From a virus: a stretch of 38,387 nucleotides of DNA. The notes below the pieces were generated by a model that was not told the origin of the DNA, searched no databases, and saw only the letters and a list, made by a program, of their open reading frames with translations. Of the stretch, positions 15,088-24,765 are shown in pieces. A program made the position numbers and the translations under genes. The stretch spans positions 1 through 38,387 of the IMG/VR virus record IMGVR_UViG_3300030060_001992, one strand, 5' to 3'. Within the stretch, counting starts at the first letter, position 1, and every line of letters starts with the position of its first letter.

Positions 15088-16929
15088 ATGGTAAGCGGAA
15101 AAAGACCACAATTTAACTTAATGGTAGATCCATATACAGAGCAAATGTTAAGATACGGAGTTGGTGGTGCTCCAATGACTAATCTTGAAGCAGTTAGAGC
15201 TAGAAAAACTCCTACTTTTAAAGATGATCCAAAAACATTAATGGATAATTTATTTAAGGGTGGTTTTTTTGGTTTAGGTGATGTTTTTGAAGCTGGTGGT
15301 CCAGGATTTGCTAGTATGCCCTACAAGCCTCCTAAAAATGTACAGGAAGCCACAAAACAAATTACGGGTAAAAATGATAATATATTTCAAGTTCCTGGTG
15401 AAGAATTAAATACCAAAAGTGCATTTGAAATAAACAAAGCACTATCCGAAAATTTTGTTCCAAAAAAGGATCGTTTAAATTACAAAAAACCTGAAACTTT
15501 AGACTCAGATTCTGCTTTAGCTCAAAATATACCAATAGAAGAAATAGAAAGATCTAAAAAAGCTGAAGAGTTCAGAGCTCAAGAAGCAAAGATAGCTGAA
15601 GCTCAAGGTATGCCACAAGAAAATCTTGTAGGTGAGGGTGGCGAAAAAGATGGCGAAAAAGCTATTGAAAAACTTTTTGAGCAATCTATGGAGGACTATA
15701 TTACAAATGCTAGAGGTGTTGGTCCCGAAAAAAGAACTAAGGACTTAGCGGAATACAAACGAGAGTTTGCTGAAGCCACAGGTATAGACATAAGCGGAAA
15801 AGTTGATAAGAGCGCCGCTCTCATGTCGCTTGGCCTTGCTCTTATGCAGAACAGAGCAGGTAAAGGTTTTAACGTAGGTCGTATGCTTAGTGAATTTGGT
15901 AAGGCAGGAGAAGCCGCCATGCCTGCGCTAGAAAAAGCCAAGACACAAGCTAGAAATGATGCGATAGCAGCAGGCAAGTATGCTTTACAAACTAGAGCGT
16001 CAGATCGAGCTACTGACGCCGCTAATCAAGAAAAGCTTATGGATAGACAACAATATTATGTTTACAGAAGTGGCGGAAAAGGCGCTCCATACGAAAATTT
16101 TGATGATGGTGATCTCGTACATTTAAATAAATTTGAACTTAATAAATTAATTCAAGATGGAAATTTTGATAAAGAATTTTCTTTTATAAAGGCAAAAGAT
16201 TATTTTGATATAATGAAGGCTGAATCCAAAGAAACTGATCTTGGAAACGCTTACGGAAAAGAAAAATCTGTTTCTCTATTGGGTGGGGAAACAGATGGTG
16301 TTGATTCAATATATGTTGTTAATGCACAATTACCTGACGGTAATTATAAAGGAAAGAAAAAGAATTTTGGTTATCTGCAAACAAATGAAAATGTAGTAAA
16401 GAAAAATTTCATAGAGGAACAAAACTCTATTTTAAGAGAAGAAGACAAGTTTAAAGGTTTAGTAGGGCAAATACAAACTGGTGTTTCTATTCCTAAACAG
16501 CTTGCAAGTAGTGTTATTCAATTTGGTAGAAACTTAGGTCTAGATATAGGTGATGGGCCAACAGCTATTGCTCAAGCTAGAAAAAAACTAGAGGCCATAC
16601 AATTACAAGAAGCAACAGAAATTCTGCAAGAGTCTGGGAAAACTTTGTCTGATACAGATAGGGAAAGAGTTAAAGCATTTGTAGGAGAAATAGATTTAGC
16701 AAATGCTGATGAGGCATTAATTATGCAATCTTTAGGTAGAGTATATGAATTAATATTAACTTCTAGACAGAGAAATTTAGATACTGCTGTAGATAATCTT
16801 TATTCAAATTTTGGAATAAAAATAGATTTTGGCACTGATAGTGATGACATTCCAAAGAATAAAGAAGAGCTCGATGCTATGAATAAAAAGTTTGGAACAA
16901 ATTATACAATGGATGATTATAAAAAATGA
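15088..16929 (+). CDS. Putative internal virion protein (613 aa)
   Basis: This large, highly charged protein is mainly helical: residues ~140-300 are Glu/Lys/Ala-rich, including ALMSLGLALMQNRAGKGFNVGRM, a short hydrophobic Gly patch near 245-265 (described here in fragments: LMSLGLALMQ, AGKGFNVG). The second half is mixed alpha/beta without catalytic motifs I recognise. Its size and place between 324- and 987-residue virion proteins match the middle member of a podovirus internal core set. The stop overlaps the next start by 4 bases. Confidence 0.65.
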   Translation: MVSGKRPQFNLMVDPYTEQMLRYGVGGAPMTNLEAVRARKTPTFKDDPKTLMDNLFKGGFFGLGDVFEAGGPGFASMPYKPPKNVQEATKQITGKNDNIFQVPGEELNTKSAFEINKALSENFVPKKDRLNYKKPETLDSDSALAQNIPIEEIERSKKAEEFRAQEAKIAEAQGMPQENLVGEGGEKDGEKAIEKLFEQSMEDYITNARGVGPEKRTKDLAEYKREFAEATGIDISGKVDKSAALMSLGLALMQNRAGKGFNVGRMLSEFGKAGEAAMPALEKAKTQARNDAIAAGKYALQTRASDRATDAANQEKLMDRQQYYVYRSGGKGAPYENFDDGDLVHLNKFELNKLIQDGNFDKEFSFIKAKDYFDIMKAESKETDLGNAYGKEKSVSLLGGETDGVDSIYVVNAQLPDGNYKGKKKNFGYLQTNENVVKKNFIEEQNSILREEDKFKGLVGQIQTGVSIPKQLASSVIQFGRNLGLDIGDGPTAIAQARKKLEAIQLQEATEILQESGKTLSDTDRERVKAFVGEIDLANADEALIMQSLGRVYELILTSRQRNLDTAVDNLYSNFGIKIDFGTDSDDIPKNKEELDAMNKKFGTNYTMDDYKK

Positions 16930-19889
16930 CACCTCAAGAACAGTTAAGAAAGTTTAGAGAGAGTCAATTATCTCCACAAGAATTGCTTAAAAAATTTCGT
17001 TCTGAATCAGGAGGAGGATCAAGAAGAAGATTAGGATCTTTTGATGACTTGGTTGCGGATGCAAAATCTGAAGATCAAGATTTCGACTACGAGACAGGCG
17101 CTAGGGGTGGATTAAGAACAAAATTATCCTTTATGGAGACTGCTGAAGAAAAAGAAAATTTTCTTCGTCAAAGAGTTGGAGATGAGGGTTTTACCAAAGA
17201 CTCAAAAGGCAACTTAGCGTTAACACCTGCTGGTCAAGCCAAGGAGGGCATGGAACCTATCGGTAAAAACCTTGTGATAGAGGATAAAGGTTTTACTCTT
17301 AGAGATTTTTCTGATGTAGCTGGTTTGGTTCCAGAAACCGTTGGTTCTATTGTTGGTGGTATACTTGGTGCTCCAGGTTTAGTTACAGGTGCGGCAGGAG
17401 CCGCCGCTGGAGCAGCAGCGGGTCAGACAGTTGAGGAAGCTATTGAAGGTCTCATGGGTCTGCAAAAACAAACAGGACAAGAAGTTCTTAAAGATGTGGC
17501 TACAGAAGCCGCTATAGCTGGCGCTGTAGATTTTGCTACAGTTGGGACATATAGAGCTCTTCGTGGTGCTGTTAATTTAGCTGGTAAAGGTGCAAATGCC
17601 GCCGCTAAAGCTACTGGACAAACACAAAATGAATTAAATCAAGAAGGTGCTGAAAGAGCTTTGCGCCTTTTAGATAAAGGGGCTCAACCAAGTTATGAAG
17701 CCGCAGGTATGAATGCGGCTGTATCTAGAATTTCTCAAATATCAGAAGCGATTGGTGGAGGAAAAAGAAGAGCTCTTAAAAATATTGGTTTTGCACTTAA
17801 AGAAAAAGCAGATCTTTTACAAAAGTATGGAGCCGTTGATTCTGAAGAGCTTGCATCAATTCTTGGAAAATCAACACCTGCAAAAGCAAAAGAACTTTCT
17901 AGTCAACTAAAAAACTCTCAACAAGCTCATATGAAAGCCATAGATGACAGTCTTAATTTGTTGACTCAGTCTACTCGTAAAGGTGAAGAGATTGATGATT
18001 TTGTTTTAAAAGCTATTACAGATAATTATGAAAGTTTCATAAAAGGTGCTGATGCAGAATGGAAAGCAATTGATGATACTTTAAGTAATATTAAAGGAAA
18101 GATAATCTTAAATGGGGAAGAAATTGAGGCTACAGGAGGTCAATTGCCCATTTTTGATATTCAAGCATTTAAAACAAGATATGATGATGTTATTCAAAAT
18201 GATTATGGAGGAGCAAAAGGCTTGCCTCCAGAAGAATTTACAAAAATTGGTAATGATATTAATGAATTGACACTTTCTGGTCCTAAAGATGGATTTACAT
18301 CTTTTAATGGCATGAAAAATCTTCGTAAAAATATTCAAGATACTTTGATGGACCCAAGGTTAAGCACGGGAGATACAACAGCCAGACGTTATTTAGCTGA
18401 TGTTCGTGATAAAATTGATGACATGATGTATGGAAGAGTAAAGATGAGCTTTGCTGGAACTGGTCCAGGCGGTGCGTCAATTATGAAAAGCGCTATGAAA
18501 AAGTTAGAGAATGCTCGAGCTTCATACAATAAAGAAATTGGCCTCTACCAAACTTTAGAAAGATTGAACATTTTAAGAAATGTGGGTGAAGCTGGTAGGG
18601 ATGTTAAGTTAGTAGTAGGTAGATATTTTGATGACATTGTAAAAACACCAAGGCGTGTAAATGCAGTTTTGGATGCAGCAAAAGAAGGTAGAGAAGAGGT
18701 ACGTCAAGCACTTGCTCAAAAATACATTGATGAAGCTTTGACTGCAGCTAAAAAAGATTTTGCTGACCCAGATAAGTTTAACGGTGTTTTGTTTAACAGC
18801 AAAATAAGTAGTTTAGGAAAATCTGGTAAAGCTATTTTTGGTGATGATTGGAATCAAGTTCAAAATATAGCAAGATCTTTAGCTTATGGTGGTATTAAAA
18901 GAATAGATGATGATATTTTAGAAAGAGTTGTTTCGCAAAATCCATCTGATGATATAGTTACCACTCTTAAAAGTATAAAAGATGCTCAAGTTGGCCTCGA
19001 AGAAGCCATGTCATCTAAAGTTCTCCGTGATTTAGCAGAGGGAAAATTAGACCCTCAAGATGCTGCAGTTTCAATAATGAGCCCAAAAACTACAACTTCA
19101 CAAATGAATAAGATTATGGAGTTTTTTAAAGACGATCCGGTAGCTCAAGAAACTATAAGAAAAACTATTATCAATGATATTCTTGGATCAGTTGACGAAG
19201 ATATTTTTGTAGATGCAAAAGCAGCATTTTCTTTAAAAAATTCTTTAAACGCTTATAAACCTAAAATGCTAGAAAAATTCTTAGGTAAACAAGCTGTTGC
19301 GGATTTAAATGAATTTGCTGATGATTTAATGATGCTTAGTGATACCGGAAGAAGAGGTGCTGGGTCATTAGCCGCAGATCAGATTAGAACAGGAGCGTTC
19401 ACAGCGCCAGTTAAAAATGCTGGTAAAATGGCTCGTTTTAAATTTTTAGATTATTTATTTAATCGTCCATCTACAATGCGCAGAGCTTTAGAATTAAAAA
19501 CGGGTAGAAAAACTCCTGAAGAAGCAGCGGCAAGTTTATCTCAGGCACTAAATGAAGCGGCTTCTCAAGTAGGATCTGGAAAAACTGTAGGTGAAAGAGT
19601 ATCAGGTGTAACTAAAGGATTAGGTGCTTTAAACAGAGGACAAGTTATAAACAGACAAATTGCAAGTCAACTACTTACAAGCCCTCAACAAGTTCGTGGA
19701 ACTCCGCCTGCAAACCAAACAAGTGTACCAGATGTTAGACCACCAATAACTATGGGTGACGTATCAATGAGAAGGTTTACTGAAGCTCCTGATTTATCAA
19801 ATATTCAAAATTTAAGAGAAAGAGCTAAGAAAAATCCTTACATTGCCGCTACATTACTTGGTGGTTTAGGAAGTGCAGGATTGCTTTAG
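16926..19889 (+). CDS. Largest internal virion/ejection protein candidate (987 aa)
   Basis: This is the longest protein in the window. It begins with two similar short motifs (EQLRKFRES and QELLKKFRSE), a doubled LRKFR-type helix. A long Gly/Ala hydrophobic segment at ~140-175 (GSIVGGILGAPGLV, GAAAGAAAG) could insert into or cross a membrane. The remaining ~800 residues are charged helices, with coiled-coil-like stretches. T7 gp16-type ejection proteins are similarly large and membrane-active, but I see no transglycosylase motif. The start overlaps the upstream stop, and the gene ends 4 bases into a convergent minus-strand gene. Confidence 0.65.
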   Translation: MTPQEQLRKFRESQLSPQELLKKFRSESGGGSRRRLGSFDDLVADAKSEDQDFDYETGARGGLRTKLSFMETAEEKENFLRQRVGDEGFTKDSKGNLALTPAGQAKEGMEPIGKNLVIEDKGFTLRDFSDVAGLVPETVGSIVGGILGAPGLVTGAAGAAAGAAAGQTVEEAIEGLMGLQKQTGQEVLKDVATEAAIAGAVDFATVGTYRALRGAVNLAGKGANAAAKATGQTQNELNQEGAERALRLLDKGAQPSYEAAGMNAAVSRISQISEAIGGGKRRALKNIGFALKEKADLLQKYGAVDSEELASILGKSTPAKAKELSSQLKNSQQAHMKAIDDSLNLLTQSTRKGEEIDDFVLKAITDNYESFIKGADAEWKAIDDTLSNIKGKIILNGEEIEATGGQLPIFDIQAFKTRYDDVIQNDYGGAKGLPPEEFTKIGNDINELTLSGPKDGFTSFNGMKNLRKNIQDTLMDPRLSTGDTTARRYLADVRDKIDDMMYGRVKMSFAGTGPGGASIMKSAMKKLENARASYNKEIGLYQTLERLNILRNVGEAGRDVKLVVGRYFDDIVKTPRRVNAVLDAAKEGREEVRQALAQKYIDEALTAAKKDFADPDKFNGVLFNSKISSLGKSGKAIFGDDWNQVQNIARSLAYGGIKRIDDDILERVVSQNPSDDIVTTLKSIKDAQVGLEEAMSSKVLRDLAEGKLDPQDAAVSIMSPKTTTSQMNKIMEFFKDDPVAQETIRKTIINDILGSVDEDIFVDAKAAFSLKNSLNAYKPKMLEKFLGKQAVADLNEFADDLMMLSDTGRRGAGSLAADQIRTGAFTAPVKNAGKMARFKFLDYLFNRPSTMRRALELKTGRKTPEEAAASLSQALNEAASQVGSGKTVGERVSGVTKGLGALNRGQVINRQIASQLLTSPQQVRGTPPANQTSVPDVRPPITMGDVSMRRFTEAPDLSNIQNLRERAKKNPYIAATLLGGLGSAGLL

Positions 19890-20092
19890 TCTTCTATAAC
19901 AGCGCTTAGTCCACCGGATACAGATCTTATCGGCTGATTTTTCGATGCAAATCCTTGTTTTTCGTAAGCATCATCAATAATTAGACCAACTTGCTCCTTT
20001 AAGCTTCTGCGTTCTTTTCTCGATATTTCAACTATCTTTTCGTAAGTATCTGTGCTAACACCTACTGACTTTAGATAAGAACTCTTAGACAT
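19886..20092 (-). CDS. Ribbon-helix-helix-like regulator (68 aa)
   Basis: The preferred start is the ATG at 20092, with GGGAG about 9 bases upstream; a longer frame reading has no support. The sequence SYLKSVGVSTDTYEKIVEIS followed by a Lys/Glu-rich helix fits the ribbon-helix-helix (Arc/CopG-like) fold. It is the only minus-strand gene between two long plus-strand runs and converges with the 987-residue gene. Such a lone, oppositely oriented DNA-binding protein may repress the adjacent plus-strand replication genes (inference). Confidence 0.7.
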   Translation of the reverse strand: MSKSSYLKSVGVSTDTYEKIVEISRKERRSLKEQVGLIIDDAYEKQGFASKNQPIRSVSGGLSAVIED

Positions 20093-20108
20093 TAGTATAA
20101 CTCCCAAA

Positions 20109-20483
20109 ATGTACCTAAAACCACGATATAATCCCAAACTAAAAAGGTCAAGATCGAAATACGGAAACAAAAAGACTACTATACATGGTATTACATTCGA
20201 TTCGAAGTGGGAATCAGAGCGTTATTTGTATTTAAAATCCCTCGAGAAAGCTGGCAGGATAAAAGATTTAGAGCTCCAACCACGCTATAACATCCTGGTA
20301 AACGATCAAAAGATCTGTGCGTATGTAGCCGATTTTAAATACAATAAAGAGAATGCAGACGGTATATGGGAACATATTGTTGAGGATGCAAAAGGTGTAG
20401 AAACACCTGAATTTAAACTAAAAAAGAAGCTTATGAAGGCTGTTTTTGATATTGAAATATATCTATCTAAAAAAAATTCTTGA
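20109..20483 (+). CDS. DUF1064 family nuclease-like protein (124 aa)
   Basis: A basic N-terminus is followed by KYGNKKTTIHGITFDSKWESERYLYL, then LQPRYNILVN, YVADFKY, VEDAKG and FKLKKKLM (given as separate blocks), the recognisable pattern of DUF1064 (PF06356). The E of WESER, D of ADF and K of DAK sit in the order of a PD-(D/E)XK nuclease, which is why the family is suspected to resolve branched DNA. ATG 20109 has no Shine-Dalgarno; a TATAAC at 20095-20100 raises the chance of leaderless translation. It opens the replication/recombination run. Confidence 0.8.
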   Translation: MYLKPRYNPKLKRSRSKYGNKKTTIHGITFDSKWESERYLYLKSLEKAGRIKDLELQPRYNILVNDQKICAYVADFKYNKENADGIWEHIVEDAKGVETPEFKLKKKLMKAVFDIEIYLSKKNS

Positions 20484-20541
20484 CTAACATAAAATATTTT
20501 GCGAAGTGTAAGGCTCTAGAAAATTTAAGTGGAGATTTGCC

Positions 20542-20937
20542 ATGAGCAATCAATTACTCGAGCGCAGAGAAGAACTGCGTACTATTATCGATGGGCATAA
20601 AAAAGAGCTCTTAGATATAAATGAAAAAATCCAAGATACTTGGCAACAAGAGGTTCGTGACGCCTTACGAACCGCTGGCAAAGATTTTGGTTCGACTACA
20701 ATCATGTCTGGAAATAAAAAGCTTAAAGCTAAAATTGGCAAGAAAGTTACTTGGGATCAAGAAAAGCTTTTTGACCAATTAAATAAAATGTCACCAGAAA
20801 ATGCAAAACACTATGGAAAGCTTGTTGTTTCTGTTGAGGAGCGAAAATACACAGCCGCTCCACCAGATATTAAAAATCAATTAGAAGATTGTAGAACGGT
20901 AGAAATGGGTAGTTTCTCAATAGAAGAGGATAAATAA
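20542..20937 (+). CDS. Helical protein upstream of the recombinase (131 aa), unknown
   Basis: An N-terminal coiled coil (residues ~3-40, LLERREELRTIIDGHKKEL) is followed by a mixed region with SGNKKLKAKIGKKVTWD and a C-terminal acidic tail. GTGGAGA precedes the ATG. The stop codon is immediately followed by the ATG of the Sak4-like gene, so the two are co-translated. Genes of this kind accompany phage recombinases, but I cannot name a family or activity. Confidence 0.7.
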   Translation: MSNQLLERREELRTIIDGHKKELLDINEKIQDTWQQEVRDALRTAGKDFGSTTIMSGNKKLKAKIGKKVTWDQEKLFDQLNKMSPENAKHYGKLVVSVEERKYTAAPPDIKNQLEDCRTVEMGSFSIEEDK

Positions 20938-21813
20938 ATGGGTCTACAAATTATATCAGCCGAACAGCGGCTTGCAGAAAAGCGCGGTCATAAGATCGTA
21001 GTATGCGGAGCAAGTGGTGTTGGTAAAACAACATTAGCAACAACACTTGATCCTAAATCAACATTATTCATGGATCTGGAGGCGGGGGACGCCGCAATCG
21101 AGGGCTTCCCGATTGACGTTATTCGTCCGCAAACATGGGCAGAATGTCGTGACTTTGCCTGTTATCTTGGTGGTGGTAATCCATCATTGCACGAAGATCA
21201 GTGCTATAGTCAGGCGCACTATGAAGGTGTTTGCCAGATTTATGGTGATCCAACCAAACATGTGAATAAATATCAAACGCTCTTTGTTGATTCAATTACA
21301 GTAGCTGGGCGTTTGTGTTTTCAGTGGTGTCAGCAACAGCCAGAGTCAAGATCTGACAGAACTGGTAAGCTAGATACTCGTGCGGCCTATGGTATGCACG
21401 GACGCGAAATGATGGCGTGGCTTACACATCTACAACACATTCGCGATAAGAACGTAATCTTTGTCGGTATCCTAGACGAATACACTGACGATTATGGGCG
21501 CAAGCAATATGCGCTTCAGATCGAAGGTTCCAAAACTGGCAAAGAATTACCAGGCATCGTAGATGAAATGATTACGATGGCGGTCTTGGGAGGGGATAAT
21601 GGACCGTATCGTGCTTTTATCTGCGATGCTTTAAATGAATGGGGTTATCCTGCAAAGGATCGCTCTGGAAGGCTCGAAACTTTGGAAGAGCCGCATCTCG
21701 GTAAACTTATTGAGAAAATGGGTATGGGTGGTAATACAGAGAGAAATTTAAGCTTTGTAAACCCTAATGAACAAACTTTAGCAGAAGGGACAGAAAATGC
21801 TGAATCTAAATAA
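20938..21813 (+). CDS. Sak4-like RecA-fold ATPase, putative single-strand annealing recombinase (291 aa)
   Basis: The Walker A motif GASGVGKT lies near residues 24-31, followed by LFMDLEAGD, a Walker B-like LFVDSIT near 114-120, and a conserved SKTGKELPGIVDEM near the C-terminal third. This is the AAA_24 (PF13479) pattern, which includes phage Sak4 annealing proteins. Cys/His-rich residues at ~80-100 (CYLGGGNPSLHEDQC) are an insertion specific to some members. It overlaps a DUF669-like ssDNA-binding gene by 17 bases, the usual partner of Sak4 proteins. Confidence 0.8.
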   Translation: MGLQIISAEQRLAEKRGHKIVVCGASGVGKTTLATTLDPKSTLFMDLEAGDAAIEGFPIDVIRPQTWAECRDFACYLGGGNPSLHEDQCYSQAHYEGVCQIYGDPTKHVNKYQTLFVDSITVAGRLCFQWCQQQPESRSDRTGKLDTRAAYGMHGREMMAWLTHLQHIRDKNVIFVGILDEYTDDYGRKQYALQIEGSKTGKELPGIVDEMITMAVLGGDNGPYRAFICDALNEWGYPAKDRSGRLETLEEPHLGKLIEKMGMGGNTERNLSFVNPNEQTLAEGTENAESK

Positions 21814-22402
21814 CGCGGCGGTGTCAGAGGCACCAACACAAACACGAACACTTATTCCAAATGGGACAGTATGTCGTGCAATCATTGCAGTTAAACTTGG
21901 AGACATGGAAATACCAGAGTTTGGCAACGGAATGTGGTTTAAAAAATCTCAAACATCTCAGGCAAAATGGATGGAACTTGAGTTTACAGTCGTTGGCGGA
22001 GAACATGACAAACGTAAGTTCTGGCATCGTATTTTTGTCGATGGTGATAAGATGGGTTCGAGCGGTATTCCATTAGCCAAAGAGATTGGTTTATCTACAC
22101 TTCGTTCAATTATCGAAAGTGCAAACAACATTGATCCATCTGACATGTCAGAGACTGCGATGCAAAGACGCAACATCAGTGGCGTTAATGACTTGAGCGG
22201 CATGGAGATTTGCGCTAAAGTCGGAATTGAAAAAGGCACAGGCGGCTATGAGGACAAGAATAAACTCATGGCAGCAGTGACACCGAACCAGAAAGATTTT
22301 ATCCCTTCTGGACAGGCACCGATGGCGCAAGCACCTGCGGCTCAACCGCAACAAACGGCGCAACCAACATCCGGTGCAGTTCCAAGCTGGGCTAACAGGT
22401 AA
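21797..22402 (+). CDS. DUF669-like ssDNA-binding protein (201 aa)
   Basis: The protein has a beta-rich core (KWMELEFTVVGGEHDKRKFW with FVDGD and LAKEIGLSTLR) and then a flexible Ala/Pro/Gln-rich tail ending PSWANR. This matches the DUF669 group of phage proteins that bind single-stranded DNA and act with Sak4 or Erf-type recombinases. The start lies inside the preceding gene, so the two are coupled. The low-complexity tail ending in a short conserved motif is typical of SSB-like interaction tails. Confidence 0.75.
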   Translation: MLNLNNAAVSEAPTQTRTLIPNGTVCRAIIAVKLGDMEIPEFGNGMWFKKSQTSQAKWMELEFTVVGGEHDKRKFWHRIFVDGDKMGSSGIPLAKEIGLSTLRSIIESANNIDPSDMSETAMQRRNISGVNDLSGMEICAKVGIEKGTGGYEDKNKLMAAVTPNQKDFIPSGQAPMAQAPAAQPQQTAQPTSGAVPSWANR

Positions 22403-22487
22403 TCTAGCGGCACAGGTTTATTCCACACCTGCTAGACCTCGCACAGGGGGGGCGAGGGTCCAAAACCCCCCACCATCTAGATAAGAA
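22403..22487 (+). other. Structured intergenic RNA between ssDNA-binding and helicase genes
   Basis: This 85-base gap is rich in paired segments. CTAG at 22404-22407 and 22432-22435, with CAGGT and ACCTG inside them, form one bulged stem. GACCTCGC (22435-22442) pairs with GCGAGG-G-TC (22452-22460). A run of seven G (from ~22446) faces a run of six C (~22466-22471). No T-run follows, so this is not a standard terminator. Control of helicase translation or mRNA processing is possible. Confidence 0.5.
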
Positions 22488-22499
22488 GTGGATTCGGAT

Positions 22500-24161
22500 A
22501 TGTTACTGCGCCCCTATCAAGAGGCCGCTATAACTGATGCTTGTAAAGCATTAGATAAGCACAAAAACACAATCGTTGTTGCGCCTACCGGAGCAGGCAA
22601 AACAATTATGCTGTCGGCGCTCGTAGGTCAAAGATACAAGAACGGTAAAAAAGTTCTTGTTATGCAACACAGAGATGAACTTGTAGATCAAAACAAATCC
22701 AAGTTTGAGCGTCTTAATCCATACATTACAACGAGCATTGTAAACGGCACAGTCAAAGATTGGAAAGGTGGCACTGTATTTTCTATGGTGCAAACAATAT
22801 CCAGGGATAACAATCTTAAAGATCGACCTGCTTTTGACATGGTTGTTATTGATGAAAGCCATCATGCGGCGGCTGATACATATTTAAAAGTTATTAAAGC
22901 AGTCAAAAAAGACAATCCAGATGCAGAGATTGTGGGTTTTACTGCTACGCCCAACAGAGGCGATGGAAAGGGATTGCGAAAAGTATTCAATAATTGTTCG
23001 CACCAGATAGATATTACAACACTTATTCGAGAGGGTTTTCTTGTACCGCCAAAGTCATACGTCATTGATTGCGGTGTAAACGATAGCCTTAGAAACGTGG
23101 CTATTAGCGGCAACGACTTCAACATGGAGCAAGTCGAGTCGATTATGAATCGCAAGGTCATCAATCAAAGAGTGGTTGAAGAGTATCTCAATCATGCAGA
23201 GGGCAGAAAGACTGTTGTATTCTGTAGCACAATCAAACACGCAGAGGATCTTTTAGAGGAGTTCTTAGAACAAGACATTAATGCAGAACTAGTCACAGGG
23301 GACACTCCAAAGGCAGATAGGGCTCAGATACTACATGATTTGGCTTATGGTAATGTTGAGGTCGTAGTTAACGTATCCGTGCTTACAGAGGGCTTTGACG
23401 CTCCACCAGTATCATGCATTATTCTAACGAGGCCATGCTCTCAGAAAGCTACAATGGTACAGATGATTGGTCGTGGTTTACGGACAATAGATCCAGAGGA
23501 ATTTCCTAATTTAGTTAAAAGAGACTGTATTGTTTTAGATTTTGGAACAAGTGTACTGACGCATGGATCATTAGAAGACTCAGTTAGCTTAGATGATAAA
23601 GAAAAAGGTGAAGCACCACTTAAACAATGCCCAGAGTGCGAAGCCGTTGTTCCTATGGGCTCAAAGATCTGTCCTATCTGTGAACACATCTTTGATAGTG
23701 GCGAGAAAGAGGAAAAAGAAGAACTTCACACGTTTGAAATGACAGAGTTTGATCTCATGCAGATGTCTCCATTTAGATGGATGGATATGTTTGGAGATCA
23801 AAGCCTGCGTATGGCTATGGGATTTGAAGGCTTTGTCGGAGTTGCAAATACATCTGATGTATCAGTTGCTTTTGGCAGAAACAAACAAGGCAAACTAAAG
23901 GTTCTTGCAGTTGGCGGTGGTGTACAATGCACGGCGGCTGCAGATGATTTTTTACGAGAGATTGAGGACGGCAATGCCGCCAAGAAAACAAAAAGATGGT
24001 TAGATCAACGATTAACGGACAAACAAAGATCGCACCTGGCTACTCAAGGGATAAATGTCGAACCCTTTGATTTCTCTTGGACGAAGTACAGAGCGGCTTG
24101 TATGCTTAGTTTTTTATGGAACAAGCGCACAATCGAGGCAACAGTGGAGAGGTATCTATGA
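22500..24161 (+). CDS. SF2 DEAD/DEAH-type helicase with zinc ribbon (553 aa)
   Basis: RPYQ Q-motif-like start, Walker A APTGAGKT (~28-35), Walker B DESH (~118), motif III FTATP (~147), and motif VI QMIGRGLR (~322) define an SF2 helicase of the type III restriction/UvsW-like group. A four-Cys zinc ribbon follows (CPEC and CPIC, ~377-398), with a ~150-residue C-terminal domain. Phage relatives unwind branched DNA during replication and recombination. An upstream GTG at 22488 could add four residues; neither start has a strong Shine-Dalgarno. It overlaps the next gene by 4 bases. Confidence 0.9.
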   Translation: MLLRPYQEAAITDACKALDKHKNTIVVAPTGAGKTIMLSALVGQRYKNGKKVLVMQHRDELVDQNKSKFERLNPYITTSIVNGTVKDWKGGTVFSMVQTISRDNNLKDRPAFDMVVIDESHHAAADTYLKVIKAVKKDNPDAEIVGFTATPNRGDGKGLRKVFNNCSHQIDITTLIREGFLVPPKSYVIDCGVNDSLRNVAISGNDFNMEQVESIMNRKVINQRVVEEYLNHAEGRKTVVFCSTIKHAEDLLEEFLEQDINAELVTGDTPKADRAQILHDLAYGNVEVVVNVSVLTEGFDAPPVSCIILTRPCSQKATMVQMIGRGLRTIDPEEFPNLVKRDCIVLDFGTSVLTHGSLEDSVSLDDKEKGEAPLKQCPECEAVVPMGSKICPICEHIFDSGEKEEKEELHTFEMTEFDLMQMSPFRWMDMFGDQSLRMAMGFEGFVGVANTSDVSVAFGRNKQGKLKVLAVGGGVQCTAAADDFLREIEDGNAAKKTKRWLDQRLTDKQRSHLATQGINVEPFDFSWTKYRAACMLSFLWNKRTIEATVERYL

Positions 24162-24307
24162 AAGACGTAAAGACTCGATGGGCAGTATATGATGATGGAC
24201 TTAAAATTTGGTATAACGGAAAGCTTATAGCTGAGATAGATCCAGATGAGTTTCCATATCTATTATCTGATTTAGCAGTTTATATGAAAAAGAAATTTAA
24301 AAAATGA
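24158..24307 (+). CDS. Small hypothetical protein (49 aa)
   Basis: ATG 24158 overlaps the helicase stop (ATGA) and follows GAGAGG, so it is preferred to the in-frame ATG at 24116 inside the helicase gene. The product is short, with aromatic residues (RWAVYDDGLKIWYNGK) and a basic end (MKKKFKK). It overlaps the next gene by 4 bases. No family recognised. It sits in the translationally coupled replication run. Confidence 0.65.
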   Translation: MKDVKTRWAVYDDGLKIWYNGKLIAEIDPDEFPYLLSDLAVYMKKKFKK

Positions 24308-24765
24308 GTGCAGGTTTAACACCCGTTCCAATTAGTCTTCGTGAAGCTCGTGAGTTTGTTGGAAACTTTCACCGTCACAACAAACCACCACAGGGCGGAA
24401 AGTTTGCCATAGGTGCTTCATTTGAAGATGAGTTAATTGGTGTTGCTATTGTAGGTAACCCAGTAGCTAGGCGCATGATGGATGGATTTACGGCGGAAGT
24501 AGTAAGGGTATGTGTGCAGGACGATGCACCAAAGAATGCCTGTTCTTTTTTATACGGAAGGTGTTGGCGGATCTGGCAACAAATGGGAGGTAAACGAATG
24601 ATAACGTATACTCTGCAATCGGAAGCTGGTTCGAGTCTTAAAGGTGCAGGATGGAAAATGGTTGGAGAGGTAAAACTTAATTCCAAAGGATGGCAGAACC
24701 GTCCGGGGAGAAAATGGCAACCAATATATGGGCAACTAAAATTTAAATGGGAAACAACAAAATGA
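24304..24765 (+). CDS. XF1762-family, GNAT-like protein (153 aa)
   Basis: PISLREAREFVGNFHRHNKPP at the N-terminus, followed by FAIGASFEDELIGVAIVG (in blocks), EVVRVCV, NACSFLYG and ITYTLQSEAGSSLKGAGWK, is the pattern I know as the XF1762 family. Its core strands and the ACSFLYGRCWR helix resemble a GNAT acetyltransferase fold. The substrate is unknown. Such genes are common among phage replication genes. Start and stop overlap neighbouring genes by 4 bases each. Confidence 0.8.
   Translation: MSAGLTPVPISLREAREFVGNFHRHNKPPQGGKFAIGASFEDELIGVAIVGNPVARRMMDGFTAEVVRVCVQDDAPKNACSFLYGRCWRIWQQMGGKRMITYTLQSEAGSSLKGAGWKMVGEVKLNSKGWQNRPGRKWQPIYGQLKFKWETTK

Noticed and set aside
20480-20541. Promoter before the 131-aa gene (TTGACT at 20480)
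   Set aside because: A good -35 but no acceptable -10 at 16-18 bases; not supported.
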